DNA from: Sphaerisporangium rhizosphaerae
Lineage (GTDB): Bacteria > Actinomycetota > Actinomycetes > Streptosporangiales > Streptosporangiaceae
NCBI RefSeq assembly: GCF_042665155.1
Contig: NZ_JBHTCG010000026.1
Location: 60,748 to 124,747, forward strand
Direction of reading: 5' to 3'
Length of the DNA stretch: 64,000 bases
The translations under genes were made by a program, and so were the position numbers. The notes under the pieces are model-generated. The model was not told the origin of the DNA and made no database searches. It saw nothing but the letters and a program-made list of their open reading frames with translations. Position 1 is the stretch's first letter, and each line of letters begins with the position of its first letter. Below, one piece after another: positions 41,607 through 50,104 of this stretch.

Positions 41607-42497
41607 TCAGGCCGGATCTTTCCCCGGTGCGGCGGCCTCTTCGCGGGGACGGACGACCGCGACGGGGCAGTGGGACCCGTGCAGGGCGCCGTGGCCGACC
41701 GAGCCCAGCACCGCCCCCCGGAACCCGCCGAGCCCGCGCGACCCGGCGACGAGCAGGTCGGCCTTCTCCGAGGCCTCCACCAGGGCGGGGGTCGGATGCC
41801 CGCACACGGCCGACTCCGCCACCGGCACCTCGGGGTAGCGCTCCCGCCACGGCGCGAGCCACTGCCTGAGGCGCTGCGTCCCGGACTCGAAGACGTCCCG
41901 CATCACGTCGGTGTAGCCGGCCGCGAGCGGCGAGAACACCGGAACCGCCCAGGCGTACACCGCGTGGACGCGCGCCTCGCGCCGCCGCGCCTGCTCGAAG
42001 GCGAACTCCAGGGCGGCCTCGGAGTGCGGCGACCCGTCGACGCCCACGGCGATCTCGCCGAACCGCTCGCGCGGCAGGTCGCGGACGACCACGACCGGTC
42101 CGGCGGCGTGGCCGGCGAGGGCGACGCCCACCGATCCGACCATGAGCCCGGTGAAGCCGCCCATGCCGCGGCTGCCGAGCACGATGGCGTCGGCCCGGCC
42201 CGACTCGTCCAGCAGCCGCTCCACGACGGCGCCGGTGACCAGCTCGGTGGTCACGGCGAGGCCGGGCGCCCGTTCTCCGGCCCGCTCGGCGGCCTTCGCC
42301 AGCACGCCCTCGCAGTAGTCGGTGAGCGACTGGTCGAACCCCTCCACGCGGTGGAAGGGGTACTCGTTGGCCCACGGCTCGCGGACGTGCACGATGCGCA
42401 GGGCGCCCCCCGCGCGCGCGGCGTCGTCGGCCGCCCAGTCGACCGCTGCGAGGGCGGAGGGGGAACCGTCGACCGCGACGGTGACAAGCCCGAACAT
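41607..42497 (-). CDS. tandem-domain universal stress protein
   Basis: A 296-aa protein with two Usp domains, each with the strand/Asp motif (VTVAVDGSPSALAAVDWA; IAVGVDGSPHSEAALEFA) and an ATP loop (LGSRGMGGFTGLMVGSVG; AGSRGLGGFRGAVLGSVG). It has the same length and architecture as the Usp at 23487 and is its paralogue. ATG 42497 has AAGGAGA upstream. It is divergent from an Acg-type nitroreductase across a 410-bp region, a pairing also known among mycobacterial dormancy genes. Confidence 0.93.
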   Translation of the reverse strand: MFGLVTVAVDGSPSALAAVDWAADDAARAGGALRIVHVREPWANEYPFHRVEGFDQSLTDYCEGVLAKAAERAGERAPGLAVTTELVTGAVVERLLDESGRADAIVLGSRGMGGFTGLMVGSVGVALAGHAAGPVVVVRDLPRERFGEIAVGVDGSPHSEAALEFAFEQARRREARVHAVYAWAVPVFSPLAAGYTDVMRDVFESGTQRLRQWLAPWRERYPEVPVAESAVCGHPTPALVEASEKADLLVAGSRGLGGFRGAVLGSVGHGALHGSHCPVAVVRPREEAAAPGKDPA

Positions 42498-42907
42498 GTT
42501 CTTCTCCTTCGTCGTGCCGGACGACCCGGCCGGTCCGCGCCGCTGCCCGTCTTTCGCCGGGTCACCGGGACCCGGCCCGCCGGGACATCCGCGTGGCACT
42601 GTCATCCTCGTCCCAGGCGAGCCCGCCCACCACGTCCACCACGCCGGTGACCCGCGCGATGGCCCGGCCGGGCGGGTCACCCGTGCCCGCCGTGCGCCCG
42701 GGACGCGGCGGCACCCGGGACGCGGCGGAACGCGGGACGCGGCGGAACGCGGCGCCGCCCGGACGCGGCGGGCACATGGGCCTTTCGGCCCCAAGGGCTG
42801 GGACCACTGCCCCGGGTACCCGGCCCCGCCAGGGGGAGGACGACAGTGGGGCGAACGCCGCCGTTCCCGGCCGCCGGAGCACCGGCGTGCCGAAGGGAGG
42901 GAGAGCC
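42498..42907. other. 410-bp divergent regulatory region with a 17-bp repeat array
   Basis: It contains the promoters of the universal stress protein and Acg-type genes and the repeat array listed separately. AAGGGCTGGGACCACTGCCC at 42792-42811 has a GGGAC half-site only, too weak to call a DevR/DosR box. No gene is seen. Confidence 0.5.
42699..42776. repeat. 17-bp tandem array (CGGGACGCGGCGGAACG type)
   Basis: Three consecutive 17-bp units lie at about 42699-42715, 42716-42732 and 42733-42749, the last two identical, followed by a diverged unit to about 42776. The array is in the divergent promoter region between the Usp and nitroreductase genes. Confidence 0.85.
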
Positions 42908-43906
42908 ATGGACACTCGCACGCCGGCCGGCACCGTGGCGGAGGCGGTCAGGGCCGCGGTGGAGGCGGCCGTCCACGCGCCGTCGGTGCACAACACCCAG
43001 CCGTGGTCCTTCACCGTGACGGGCGAGGAGATCAGCCTGCGGGCCGACCGCGACAGGCTCCTGCCGGTCGCCGACCCGGCGGGCCGCCAGATGCTGATCA
43101 GCTGCGGCGCCGCGCTGCTGGACGTGCGGATCGCGCTGCACGCCCTCGGTTACACCCCCGAGGTGCGGCTCCTGCCCGACCCGGACCGTCCCTCCCTGCT
43201 GGCCAGGGTGCGGCCGCGGCCGGGCCCGGCGCCCGACGAGGCGGCCCGCGCGTTGTACGGGCAGGTCGAACGGCGCCGCACGCACCGGGGCGGGTTCACC
43301 GAGGAGGCGGTGCCCGAGGCTTTGGCGGACGCGCTGGTGCGCGAGGCGGGCATGGAGGGCGCGCGGCTCACGCCGGTCCGGTCGGGGCCCGCCGTCCGCC
43401 TGCTCGGCGCCATCACCAACGCGGCCCAGGAGGCGCAGTCGCAGGACCGCCTGTTCACCCTGGAGCTGATCCGCTGGAGCCGGCCCCCGGGGAGCACCCG
43501 GCGCGACGGGGTGGTGGCGGAGGCGTACCCGAGCACGCCGCCGCACACGCATCCGCAGCGGTTCGCGCAGCGTGACTACGCCCACGGCCACGGGTGGGGC
43601 GGCGAGGCCGGCGATCCGGCGGCGAACGCCACGGGGCTGGTCGCCGTGCTCACCACGGCGGGCGACACCCCCGAGGACTGGCTGGCCGCCGGTCAGGCGC
43701 TGCAGCGTGTCCTGCTGCACGCCTCGGCCCACGGGGTCCACGCCGCCTTCCACACCCAGGCGCTGGAGATGCCCGAGTTGCGGGAGTTCCTGCGCCACCA
43801 GGTGTGCTCGGGAGAGCACCCTCAGATGATCATGAGGCTGGGCCGCGTCCCCCGGGAAGGCGTCAGCGTCCGCCGCCCGGCCGCCGAGATGGTCGAGGAA
43901 CGCTGA
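42908..43906 (+). CDS. Acg-family FMN-binding nitroreductase-like protein
   Basis: A 332-aa protein with a nitroreductase start AAVEAAVHAPSVHNTQPWSFTV, then QMLISCGAALLDVRIALHALGY, ERRRTHRGGF and a second half containing AGQALQRVLLHASAHGVHAAFHTQALE and a QMIMRLGRVP strand. It looks like an internally duplicated nitroreductase with a lid over the flavin, as in Acg (Rv2032). Acg proteins sequester FMN and are hypoxia-induced; enzymatic turnover is doubtful. ATG 42908 follows GGGAGGGAGAGCC. It is divergent from a universal stress protein gene. Confidence 0.9.
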   Translation: MDTRTPAGTVAEAVRAAVEAAVHAPSVHNTQPWSFTVTGEEISLRADRDRLLPVADPAGRQMLISCGAALLDVRIALHALGYTPEVRLLPDPDRPSLLARVRPRPGPAPDEAARALYGQVERRRTHRGGFTEEAVPEALADALVREAGMEGARLTPVRSGPAVRLLGAITNAAQEAQSQDRLFTLELIRWSRPPGSTRRDGVVAEAYPSTPPHTHPQRFAQRDYAHGHGWGGEAGDPAANATGLVAVLTTAGDTPEDWLAAGQALQRVLLHASAHGVHAAFHTQALEMPELREFLRHQVCSGEHPQMIMRLGRVPREGVSVRRPAAEMVEER

Positions 43907-43959
43907 ACCCGGCGGCCGGGTGTCGTCCCCTGGTCGCCGGACCGGCGGTCGGACCACCC

Positions 43960-44017
43960 GCCGAGCCCGGCGGCCGGAGAGGCGCCGAGCCCGGCGGCCG
44001 GAGAGGGGCCGAGCCCG
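43960..44017. repeat. 24-bp tandem repeat between convergent genes
   Basis: GCCGAGCCCGGCGGCCGGAG-type units of 24 bp occur at 43960-43983 and 43984-44007, nearly identical, followed by a partial third copy. The array is in the 193-bp gap between the nitroreductase stop and the TetR stop. Confidence 0.9.
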
Positions 44018-44099
44018 TCGTTCTCGCCGCCGCCGGATCGCCGGCCGCGGTGGGGTGCGAACGCGTCGTACCCGGAGGCGGCCGTGGAGGAAACGGGGG

Positions 44100-44804
44100 T
44101 CAGGGCAGGTTCCAGGCCGTGGCGAACGCCTCGATCTCGGCCTCCATGAGGGTGGCGGGCCGGTGCCCCATGCCGTCGAACTGACCCTGGACCTCCAGGC
44201 TCACGACGCCGTGCAGGCGGGACCAGACGACGACGGCCCCGGCCAGCGCGGTGGCGGGGTCGCCCTCGGGGGCGTGCGCCCGCACCCATGCGGCGACCGG
44301 CGCGTTCTCGGCGGCCCACCGCTCCATCTGGGCCGTGAGCCCCTCGGCCTCCGGCGGGCGGACCCCGTGCGCGACCACGGCGAGGAAGGGGCCGAGCGCG
44401 GCCCTGGCCCGGTCGAGCGTCTCGGGCGGGGCGGCGTAGTCGGGGGACGGCGTCCCGGCGAGCAGGTGGTACAGGTGCGGCGCGGTCACGGCCCACTCGC
44501 GGTAGGCGGCGGCCAGAGCGTGCAGGCGTTCGCGGGGGGACCGCCCGGCCGCCGCGCCGGCCGCCGCCCGCACCGCCGCCGCGGCCGAGTCGTAACCGTC
44601 GCTGATCAGCTCGGTCAGCAGGTCGTCGCGGTTGCGGAAGTACTTGTAGAGCGCGGGGCCTGTGACGCCGAGCTGCTTGGCCACTGCATTCAGGCTGAGC
44701 GCCGCCGCTCCGCCGGACGCGATCTGGACGAGGGCGGCCTGTTTGATCTCGGCGCGCACCTGGTCCCGGTAGCGCTGCCGCGGTGTGCCGTCGCGGACCG
44801 CCAT
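44100..44804 (-). CDS. TetR-family regulator with WHG-type C-terminal domain
   Basis: A 234-aa repressor. The N-terminal HTH covers about residues 15-62 (SLNAVAKQLGVTGPALYKYFRNRDDLLTELI). The C-terminal ligand domain contains WSRLHGVVSLEVQGQF, the WHG-type signature. ATG 44804 follows GAGAGGGTGATTCGC. A longer frame to 44861 starts inside the promoter region, where GGTTACGGCATATAACG is AT-rich and may include its operator. The target is not evident; the nitroreductase (convergent) and the methyltransferase are the neighbours. Confidence 0.9.
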   Translation of the reverse strand: MAVRDGTPRQRYRDQVRAEIKQAALVQIASGGAAALSLNAVAKQLGVTGPALYKYFRNRDDLLTELISDGYDSAAAAVRAAAGAAAGRSPRERLHALAAAYREWAVTAPHLYHLLAGTPSPDYAAPPETLDRARAALGPFLAVVAHGVRPPEAEGLTAQMERWAAENAPVAAWVRAHAPEGDPATALAGAVVVWSRLHGVVSLEVQGQFDGMGHRPATLMEAEIEAFATAWNLP

Positions 44805-44897
44805 GCGAATCACCCTCTCGACGCCGTCGGCATGCTCGCGCTCGTTATATGCCGTAACCAACGATAGAGGATTGTGCCGCAGGCGCCGGTGCCCGCC

Positions 44898-45524
44898 TCA
44901 GGCTCCCGGCCCCCGCGCCCCGTCCGGGAGGTCGCGTCCGGCGATGACCAGGGTGTCGATGGCGTCCCGCACGCCGTCGTCGGTGGGCACCGGACGGCGG
45001 ACGCGGCCGGCGCGCACGACGGCCAGCGGCGCCAGCGACGCGACGACCGACTCGGGCGTGTAGAGGACGGCGGCGTCGCGCGGGCCGCCCACGCCCTCCT
45101 CGAGGTTGGTGACGTCGTGTCCGACGATCAGCAGGCGGCCGCCGGGCGCCACCGCGCCCGCGGCCCTGCTGAGCACGGGAGCCAGGTCGTCCGGCGGCAG
45201 GTGCAGGTAGGCGATGAGCACCAGGTCGTAGGCCATGGGCTCGGGACGGTACTCGCACAGGTCGGCCATCACCCACTCGACGGCCACCTCGCGCTCGCCG
45301 GCCATCCGCCGGGCCTTGGCCAGCCCCGCGGCGGAGAAGTCGACGCCGGTCATCCGCCATCCGCGTTCGGCGAGCCACACGGCATTGCGGCCCTCGCCGG
45401 CGCCGAGGTCCAGGCCGCGGCCGGGGCGCAGACCGGAGAGGTGCTCGACCACGAAACGGTTGGGCTCGGCGGTCCAGAGCAACCCGCTCGCCTCGTAGCG
45501 GCGGTCCCACTCCGCGTTCTTCAT
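44898..45524 (-). CDS. class I SAM-dependent methyltransferase
   Basis: A 208-aa protein with the Rossmann methyltransferase motifs: I GLDLGAGEGRNAVWLA, II VTGVDFSA-like (MTGVDFSAAGLAKAR), a post-II Asp (VMADLCEY) and IV YDLVLIAYLHLP. The start MKNAEWDRRYEASGLLW resembles TehB/thiol-type methyltransferases, so tellurite, thiol or small-molecule methylation is possible. It is upstream of the TetR gene's promoter region in opposite sense of flow (both minus), 93 bp away, and about 60 bp downstream of the zinc-finger gene. Confidence 0.9.
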   Translation of the reverse strand: MKNAEWDRRYEASGLLWTAEPNRFVVEHLSGLRPGRGLDLGAGEGRNAVWLAERGWRMTGVDFSAAGLAKARRMAGEREVAVEWVMADLCEYRPEPMAYDLVLIAYLHLPPDDLAPVLSRAAGAVAPGGRLLIVGHDVTNLEEGVGGPRDAAVLYTPESVVASLAPLAVVRAGRVRRPVPTDDGVRDAIDTLVIAGRDLPDGARGPGA

Positions 45525-45588
45525 GCGCCACCTCCGGGGGCGATCATATGCCCGGCGGGGCCGCCCGGCCTCCGGCGCCGCACGGCGG

Positions 45589-45957
45589 TCACTCCTCGCC
45601 CGAGAAGCGCTCCCAGGCGGACTGCCGGGTCATGCCGAGCGCCGCTCCGATGCTCGCCCAGGTGACCTTGCGTTCGCGCAGGCGCAGCACCCAGTCGCGA
45701 AGGTTCTCCTCGACCTGCTTGCCGACGGCGGCGACGCGGGGCAGGTGCTCGAGGATCTGCTGGTCCGTCATGGCATCCCACGCCGGGATGCGCGGCTCCC
45801 CGGGCTCGTCGACCGTCTCGATGATCGTGAGGCACAGGCCCACGCATTCGTCGCAGATGAAGACGCCCGCGCCCGCGACGATCCGTGTGACCTCGGCGCG
45901 GCCCTTGCCGCAGAACGAGCACCGCACCGTCGGCGTCGTGTCGATGATCGTGGCCAT
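45589..45957 (-). CDS. small ClpX-type C4 zinc-finger protein with C-terminal helix-turn-helix-like segment
   Basis: A 122-aa protein. Cys13-x2-Cys16 and Cys35-x2-Cys38 (RCSFCGKGRAEV ... FICDECVGLC) form a zinc finger like the N-terminal domain of ClpX, but no AAA+ domain follows. The middle is helical, and the end reads RKVTWASIGAALGMTRQSAWERF, a helix-turn-helix resembling phage and regulator HTHs. It could be a DNA-binding regulator or an adaptor that mimics the ClpX recruitment domain. ATG 45957 has GGGAGG at ideal spacing. Two identical-arm operators lie directly upstream. Confidence 0.8.
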   Translation of the reverse strand: MATIIDTTPTVRCSFCGKGRAEVTRIVAGAGVFICDECVGLCLTIIETVDEPGEPRIPAWDAMTDQQILEHLPRVAAVGKQVEENLRDWVLRLRERKVTWASIGAALGMTRQSAWERFSGEE

Positions 45958-45978
45958 CGCCGATCCTCCCGCCCTCGT

Positions 45979-45995
45979 GTCAGGCATCTCCTGAC
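45979..45995. promoter_or_regulatory. operator GTCAGG-N5-CCTGAC, proximal copy
   Basis: A perfect 6-5-6 inverted repeat (GTCAGGCATCTCCTGAC) lies 22-38 bp upstream of the zinc-finger gene start. An identical-arm copy is centred 38 bp away. Such a duplicated operator at a small HTH gene suggests autoregulation. Confidence 0.75.
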
Positions 45996-46016
45996 GGATA
46001 TCGAGGAACGTATCGC

Positions 46017-46033
46017 GTCAGGCGATTCCTGAC
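46017..46033. promoter_or_regulatory. operator GTCAGG-N5-CCTGAC, distal copy
   Basis: GTCAGGCGATTCCTGAC has the same arms as the proximal copy with a different spacer. It lies between the zinc-finger gene and the divergent doxX-like gene and could control both. Confidence 0.75.
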
Positions 46034-46183
46034 AAGGAGCGGACGGCAGAGATCAGAACGCGGGCGGCGAAAAATCAGAGAAGAAATCTCGCGGCCCGTG
46101 TCGATGCGCGGTGGCCCCGCTCGACGCCCGGGTGAGAGCGGAACACCGCACCGCGACACACCGCACACGGAAGGACTCCCATC

Positions 46184-46606
46184 ATGGCCGCCACCCCCCT
46201 CACCCCCGGCACCGCCGCCACCGCCCGCCCCCGCGTCCTGCGCAGGGTCCTGTGGGCCTTCCAGGTCCTCTTCGGGCTGTTCCTGATCGTGGCCTCGGCG
46301 CTGCCGAAGTTCGCCGGCCAGAAGGACGCGGTGGAGACCTTCGCCCAGATCGGCTGGGGCCAGTGGTTCCGGTACGTGACCGGCGCCGTCGAGCTGGCCG
46401 GCGGCGTCGGGCTGCTGGTCCCCCGCCTGGCCGGGGCGGCCGCGACCGGGCTCGTCGGCCTGATGATCGGCGCGGCCCTGACCCAGATCCTGGTCATCGA
46501 CCCCGTCTGGGCGCTGATGCCGATCGGCATGGGCGTGGTGTTCGCGCTGATCGCCTGGGACCGCCGGGAGCAGACCCGCGAGCTGGTCCGCTCCCTCACG
46601 CGCTGA
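46184..46606 (+). CDS. DoxX-family membrane protein
   Basis: A 140-aa protein with four hydrophobic segments: VLWAFQVLFGLFLIVASALPKFAG, YVTGAVELAGGVGLLVP, ATGLVGLMIGAALTQILV and MPIGMGVVFALIAW. The F-x3-K-F and E-L-x-G motifs are those of DoxX/DoxD. Such proteins are part of membrane oxidoreductase complexes or integrity systems; the role here is unknown. It is divergent from the zinc-finger/HTH gene and followed by a strong terminator. Confidence 0.88.
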   Translation: MAATPLTPGTAATARPRVLRRVLWAFQVLFGLFLIVASALPKFAGQKDAVETFAQIGWGQWFRYVTGAVELAGGVGLLVPRLAGAAATGLVGLMIGAALTQILVIDPVWALMPIGMGVVFALIAWDRREQTRELVRSLTR

Positions 46607-46630
46607 CCCGCCACCGGCCGGCGCCGCGCG

Positions 46631-46663
46631 CTCGACCGGCCGTGCCGGAGCCGGCCGGTCGAG
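46631..46663. terminator. hairpin with perfect 11-bp arms between convergent genes
   Basis: CTCGACCGGCC (46631-46641) pairs with GGCCGGTCGAG (46653-46663) around an 11-nt loop. It lies between the doxX-like stop and the stop of the secreted glycan-type protein. Confidence 0.8.
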
Positions 46664-46720
46664 GGCGTGGGTCAGGCCGACGCGGCCCGAGGTCGTCGGA
46701 TGTGGTCCGGGGGGCCGTGG

Positions 46721-47569
46721 TCAGCCGGAGCAGCCCAGGCGCTGGGTGCTCAGCGCGATGTCGTCGAGCCACACCTCGTACGACCCCGGGGACGGGTTCG
46801 CCTGGTAGAGCTGCCAGCCGAGCTTGACGGTGTCGAAGCGGGGGAAGACGAAGTCCACGTCGTTGCCCCCGTGCTCGTGAGTGGAGGCGCTCAGCTCGGG
46901 CCGCGGCACCCCGTCGAACCAGGTCGAGATGCGGTTGTCGGTGGCGTCCATCCGCCACTCCACGCACTGCCACACGCCCGCGCGGGACGGGGCGGTCTCG
47001 CGCCAGTTCGTCCAGTCGCCGGTGGGGCCGCCGTCGGCGCCGACTCCCCAGAGCGCGGTGCCGCCGCCGACCACGGGGACGTACTGGCCGCCGAGCGGGC
47101 GGACGACCTCGGGGCCGGCGCCGGTCGTCTCGATGAGGGTGTAGTGCGCCCAGTCGGGCGCCACGGGGAACGCCTTCACGCGCAGCCGCACCCGGCCGTA
47201 GAAGCCGTTCCCCGGCGGGGCGAAGTCGTCCACCTTCAGGAAGGCCCGCCCGTTGCCCTCGGTGCGCACGTGCAGCGCCTTCTGCCCGGCCCGTCCGCCG
47301 GGAACGTGTTCGACGGTGAGGGCGCCGTGCTTGGTGTCGACGCCCCACGCGAGGCTGGCGGCGCCGCCGATGGGCAGGTTCTGGAAGTCCTCGCAGAACA
47401 GCAGGGTCTTGCCGGCGCAGGTTCCGGGCCCCCACCGCCCGGCGCTCTGGACGGCGCCCTGACCGGCGCTCTGACCGGCATCGCGGCCGGGTCCGGAGGC
47501 CTCGGCGACCGGCGTGGCCGTCAGGGGAAGCAGCATGGCCAGGGAGGCCATGGATAACCATTTCCGCAC
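46721..47569 (-). CDS. secreted concanavalin-like glycan-active/binding protein (Cip1-like)
   Basis: A 282-aa exported protein. Signal peptide 1-24 (MRKWLSMASLAMLLPLTATPVAEA), then a short Gly/Gln/Ala linker and a beta-rich domain with LFCEDFQNLPIGG, NGFYGRVRLRVKAF, GVWQCVEWRMDATDNRISTWFDG and KLGWQLYQANPS, ending in VWLDDIALSTQRLGC. This pattern resembles Cip1-type proteins, which accompany cellulases; lyase activity or plain binding cannot be decided. ATG 47569 lies 46 bp from a perfect CebR/CelR box, supporting a cellulose or glucan role. Confidence 0.65.
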   Translation of the reverse strand: MRKWLSMASLAMLLPLTATPVAEASGPGRDAGQSAGQGAVQSAGRWGPGTCAGKTLLFCEDFQNLPIGGAASLAWGVDTKHGALTVEHVPGGRAGQKALHVRTEGNGRAFLKVDDFAPPGNGFYGRVRLRVKAFPVAPDWAHYTLIETTGAGPEVVRPLGGQYVPVVGGGTALWGVGADGGPTGDWTNWRETAPSRAGVWQCVEWRMDATDNRISTWFDGVPRPELSASTHEHGGNDVDFVFPRFDTVKLGWQLYQANPSPGSYEVWLDDIALSTQRLGCSG

Positions 47570-47614
47570 GACGTGCTCCTTCGCGACAGATGATCCGAAC
47601 GTAAGCTACGGGAA

Positions 47615-47630
47615 ATGGGAGCGCTCCCAT
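47615..47630. promoter_or_regulatory. CebR/CelR-type operator ATGGGAGCGCTCCCAT
   Basis: A perfect 16-bp palindrome contains TGGGAGCGCTCCCA, the known binding site of CebR (Streptomyces) and CelR (Thermobifida), which release DNA when cellobiose is present. It lies 46-61 bp upstream of the secreted Cip1-like gene. No cebR gene is in the window. Confidence 0.85.
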
Positions 47631-47725
47631 AGAGATGGCGGCCTCCCGGAAAGGCACGAGGGCCGCCCCGCCCGGATGCCCCGCATGGGACGCCAGGTCG
47701 GAGCGGCCCTCGACGCCGCCGGCGC

Positions 47726-50104
47726 TCAGGCGCCCGGCTCGGCCACCGTGAACGTTGCATGCAGGTGGCGCGTGTGGTCCACCTCGCGGACCGGCCCGGT
47801 CAGCGTGACCGCCGCGACGAGGCGCGGGTCGGTGCTGGAGGCGGCCAGCCGCAGTTCCAGCTCTCCGGGCTCGACGATCCGCCGGCCCTGGCGGCCGGTG
47901 AAGGAGGCCAGGTCGGCGGGCACGGTCACCCGCACGCGGCTCGCCTCCCCCGGCGCGAGCGGCACCCGGGCGTATCCGATCAGGCGCTGGACCGGCTGCA
48001 CCACCGTGGCGACGGGGTCGTGCAGGTAGAGCTGTACCACCTCGGTGCCCTCGCGGTCGCCGGCGTTGCGCACGGTGAATTCCAGGGTCACCTCGCCGTC
48101 CGTCCCGATGCGCGCGCCGTCTCCGGACAGGTCCGACCACTCGAACGTCGTGTACGACAGGCCGTGGCCGAAGCCGAACGCGGGCGTCGGGTCGATGTTG
48201 GACACCTCGGTGGCGTGCGCGAGCCGCGCCGACAGGTAGGTGGAGGGGTGCACGCCCGGCCGGCGCGGGATGCTCACCGGCAGGCGGCCCGACGGGTTAA
48301 TCCGCCCGCTGAGCACCCCGGCGATCGCGGAGGTGCCCTCCTGGCCCGGGAAGAACGACTGGACGATCGCCGCGGCCCCCTCCACGGCTCCGCCCAGCGC
48401 GTACGGCCGGCCGGCCAGCAGGGTGGTGACGACCGGCCTCCCCGTGGCGATCAGGGCGTCGAGCAGTTGCTGCTGGACGCCGGGCAGCGCCGCGGACTCG
48501 GCGTCGCACCCCTCGCCGCTGGTGCCCCGGCCGAACAGGCCGGCCCGGTCGCCGAGCGCCGCCACCACGACGTCGGCGCCGCGCGCCAGCTCGACCGCCT
48601 CGGCGAAGCCGCCGGTGTCCGGCCCGTCCACGGTTGCGCCGGGCGCGGTGACGATCTCGGCGCCGGGGAACTCGGCGGCCAGCGCCTCGCGCAGCGTGGG
48701 CAGCCCGATGCCGGTGGGCACGTCGGGGTGGTGGACCAGGACGTGCAGGGGGAAGGAGTAGCAGCCGAGGACGGCCAGCGGGTCGTCGGCGTTGGGCCCG
48801 ACGACCGCGATCCTCTCCGGCCGCCGCAGCGGCAGCGTCCCGTCGTTGCCCAGCAGGACGATGGCCTGCTCGGCGATGCGCCGCGCGATGTCCCGGTTGG
48901 CCGGCGAGTCCAGGTCGATCGACCCGCGCAGCGCCTCGGCGTCGCTCAGGTCGGCCCCCGCGAGCCCGGGCGGCACCGGGTTCCATCCGGGGTCGAGCAG
49001 GCCGAGCCGCGCCTTCTGCACCAGCACGCGGCGCAGCGCCCGGTCGATCAGCGCCTCGGGGACCCGCCCGGCCGCGATCGCCTCCACCAGGGGCCGCCCG
49101 AAGGTCTTGACGGTCGGGAGCTCCACGTCCACGCCGGCGGCCAGGGCGGTGCCCGCGGCCTCGGCCCAGTCGCCCGCCATGCCGTGCAGCGTCTTGAGGA
49201 AGGCGATGCCGAAGTAGTCGGCGACGACCGTGCCCTCGAACCCCCAGGTGTCGCGCAGCAGGGTCGTCAGCAGCCACTCGTCGGCGACGGCGGGCATCCC
49301 GTCGGTGTCGGTGTAGGCGTGCATGACCGAGCGGACGCCGCTCTCGCGCACGGCCATCTCGAACGGCACCAGGATGACATCGGCGCGCTCGCGGGGGCCC
49401 ATCGCCACCGGGGCCAGGTTGCGGCCGGCCACCGAGGCGGAGTATCCGGCGAAGTGCTTGAGCGTGGCGATGATGCCCGCCGACTCGAGGCCCTGGATGT
49501 AGGCGGTGGCGATGGTGCCGACCAGGTAGGGGTCTTCCCCGATGGTCTCCTCGACGCGCCCCCAGCGGGCGTCGCGCACCACGTCCAGCACGGGGGCAAG
49601 GCCCTGGTGGACGCCGACGGACCGCATGTCGCCGCCGATGGCGCCCGCCATCCGCCGGACCAGCGCGGGGTCGAACGTGGCGCCCCACGACAGCGGCACC
49701 GGGTAGGCGGTGGCGCCCCAGGTGGCGAAGCCGGCCAGGCACTCCTCGTGGGCCAGGGCGGGGATGGCGAACCGGTTGGCGCCGGTGATGCGCTGCTGGG
49801 TCCTCAGCAGGGACAGCGCGCCGACGGCCGGGTCGACCGGTGCCGTGCCGAAGGGCCGTGTCAGCTGTCCGAGGCCGTTGGGCAGCAGGACGTCCAGGTC
49901 GATGGCGTCGTCCATCTCGTGCTGGTGCGGCGCGACCTCCCCGCCCTCGCGGGACGCGCCGACCCAGACACCGAAGAGCTGCGCGACCTTCTCCTCGACG
50001 GTCATCTCCGCGATCAGGGCCTCGACACGGGTCTCGGCGTCCTGAGCGGGGTCCTGCCAGAGGGGGGTGGCGGGGTCTGTCTCAACGGACACGATTGGGG
50101 TCAC
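47726..50104 (-). CDS. glycoside hydrolase family 3 (beta-glucosidase/beta-xylosidase type)
   Basis: A 792-aa enzyme without signal peptide, so probably cytosolic. N-terminal barrel with EETIGEDPYLVG, LKHFAGYS and the nucleophile Asp in GTVVADYFGI; a second alpha/beta domain with IAVVGPNADDP and RGTSGEGCDAESAALPG; and a C-terminal Fn3-like domain (VTLEFTVRNAGDREGTEVVQLYL). It hydrolyses terminal beta-linked sugars from imported oligosaccharides. The start is GTG 50104, with GGAGGAAA upstream. It is 156 bp upstream of the Cip1-like gene on the same strand, with a 10-bp inverted repeat (47657-47666/47703-47712) after its stop. Confidence 0.95.
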   Translation of the reverse strand: MTPIVSVETDPATPLWQDPAQDAETRVEALIAEMTVEEKVAQLFGVWVGASREGGEVAPHQHEMDDAIDLDVLLPNGLGQLTRPFGTAPVDPAVGALSLLRTQQRITGANRFAIPALAHEECLAGFATWGATAYPVPLSWGATFDPALVRRMAGAIGGDMRSVGVHQGLAPVLDVVRDARWGRVEETIGEDPYLVGTIATAYIQGLESAGIIATLKHFAGYSASVAGRNLAPVAMGPRERADVILVPFEMAVRESGVRSVMHAYTDTDGMPAVADEWLLTTLLRDTWGFEGTVVADYFGIAFLKTLHGMAGDWAEAAGTALAAGVDVELPTVKTFGRPLVEAIAAGRVPEALIDRALRRVLVQKARLGLLDPGWNPVPPGLAGADLSDAEALRGSIDLDSPANRDIARRIAEQAIVLLGNDGTLPLRRPERIAVVGPNADDPLAVLGCYSFPLHVLVHHPDVPTGIGLPTLREALAAEFPGAEIVTAPGATVDGPDTGGFAEAVELARGADVVVAALGDRAGLFGRGTSGEGCDAESAALPGVQQQLLDALIATGRPVVTTLLAGRPYALGGAVEGAAAIVQSFFPGQEGTSAIAGVLSGRINPSGRLPVSIPRRPGVHPSTYLSARLAHATEVSNIDPTPAFGFGHGLSYTTFEWSDLSGDGARIGTDGEVTLEFTVRNAGDREGTEVVQLYLHDPVATVVQPVQRLIGYARVPLAPGEASRVRVTVPADLASFTGRQGRRIVEPGELELRLAASSTDPRLVAAVTLTGPVREVDHTRHLHATFTVAEPGA

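Noticed and set aside
42792..42811. Possible DevR/DosR box upstream of the Acg-type gene
   Set aside because: Only one GGGAC half-site is convincing and the expected complementary half is missing.
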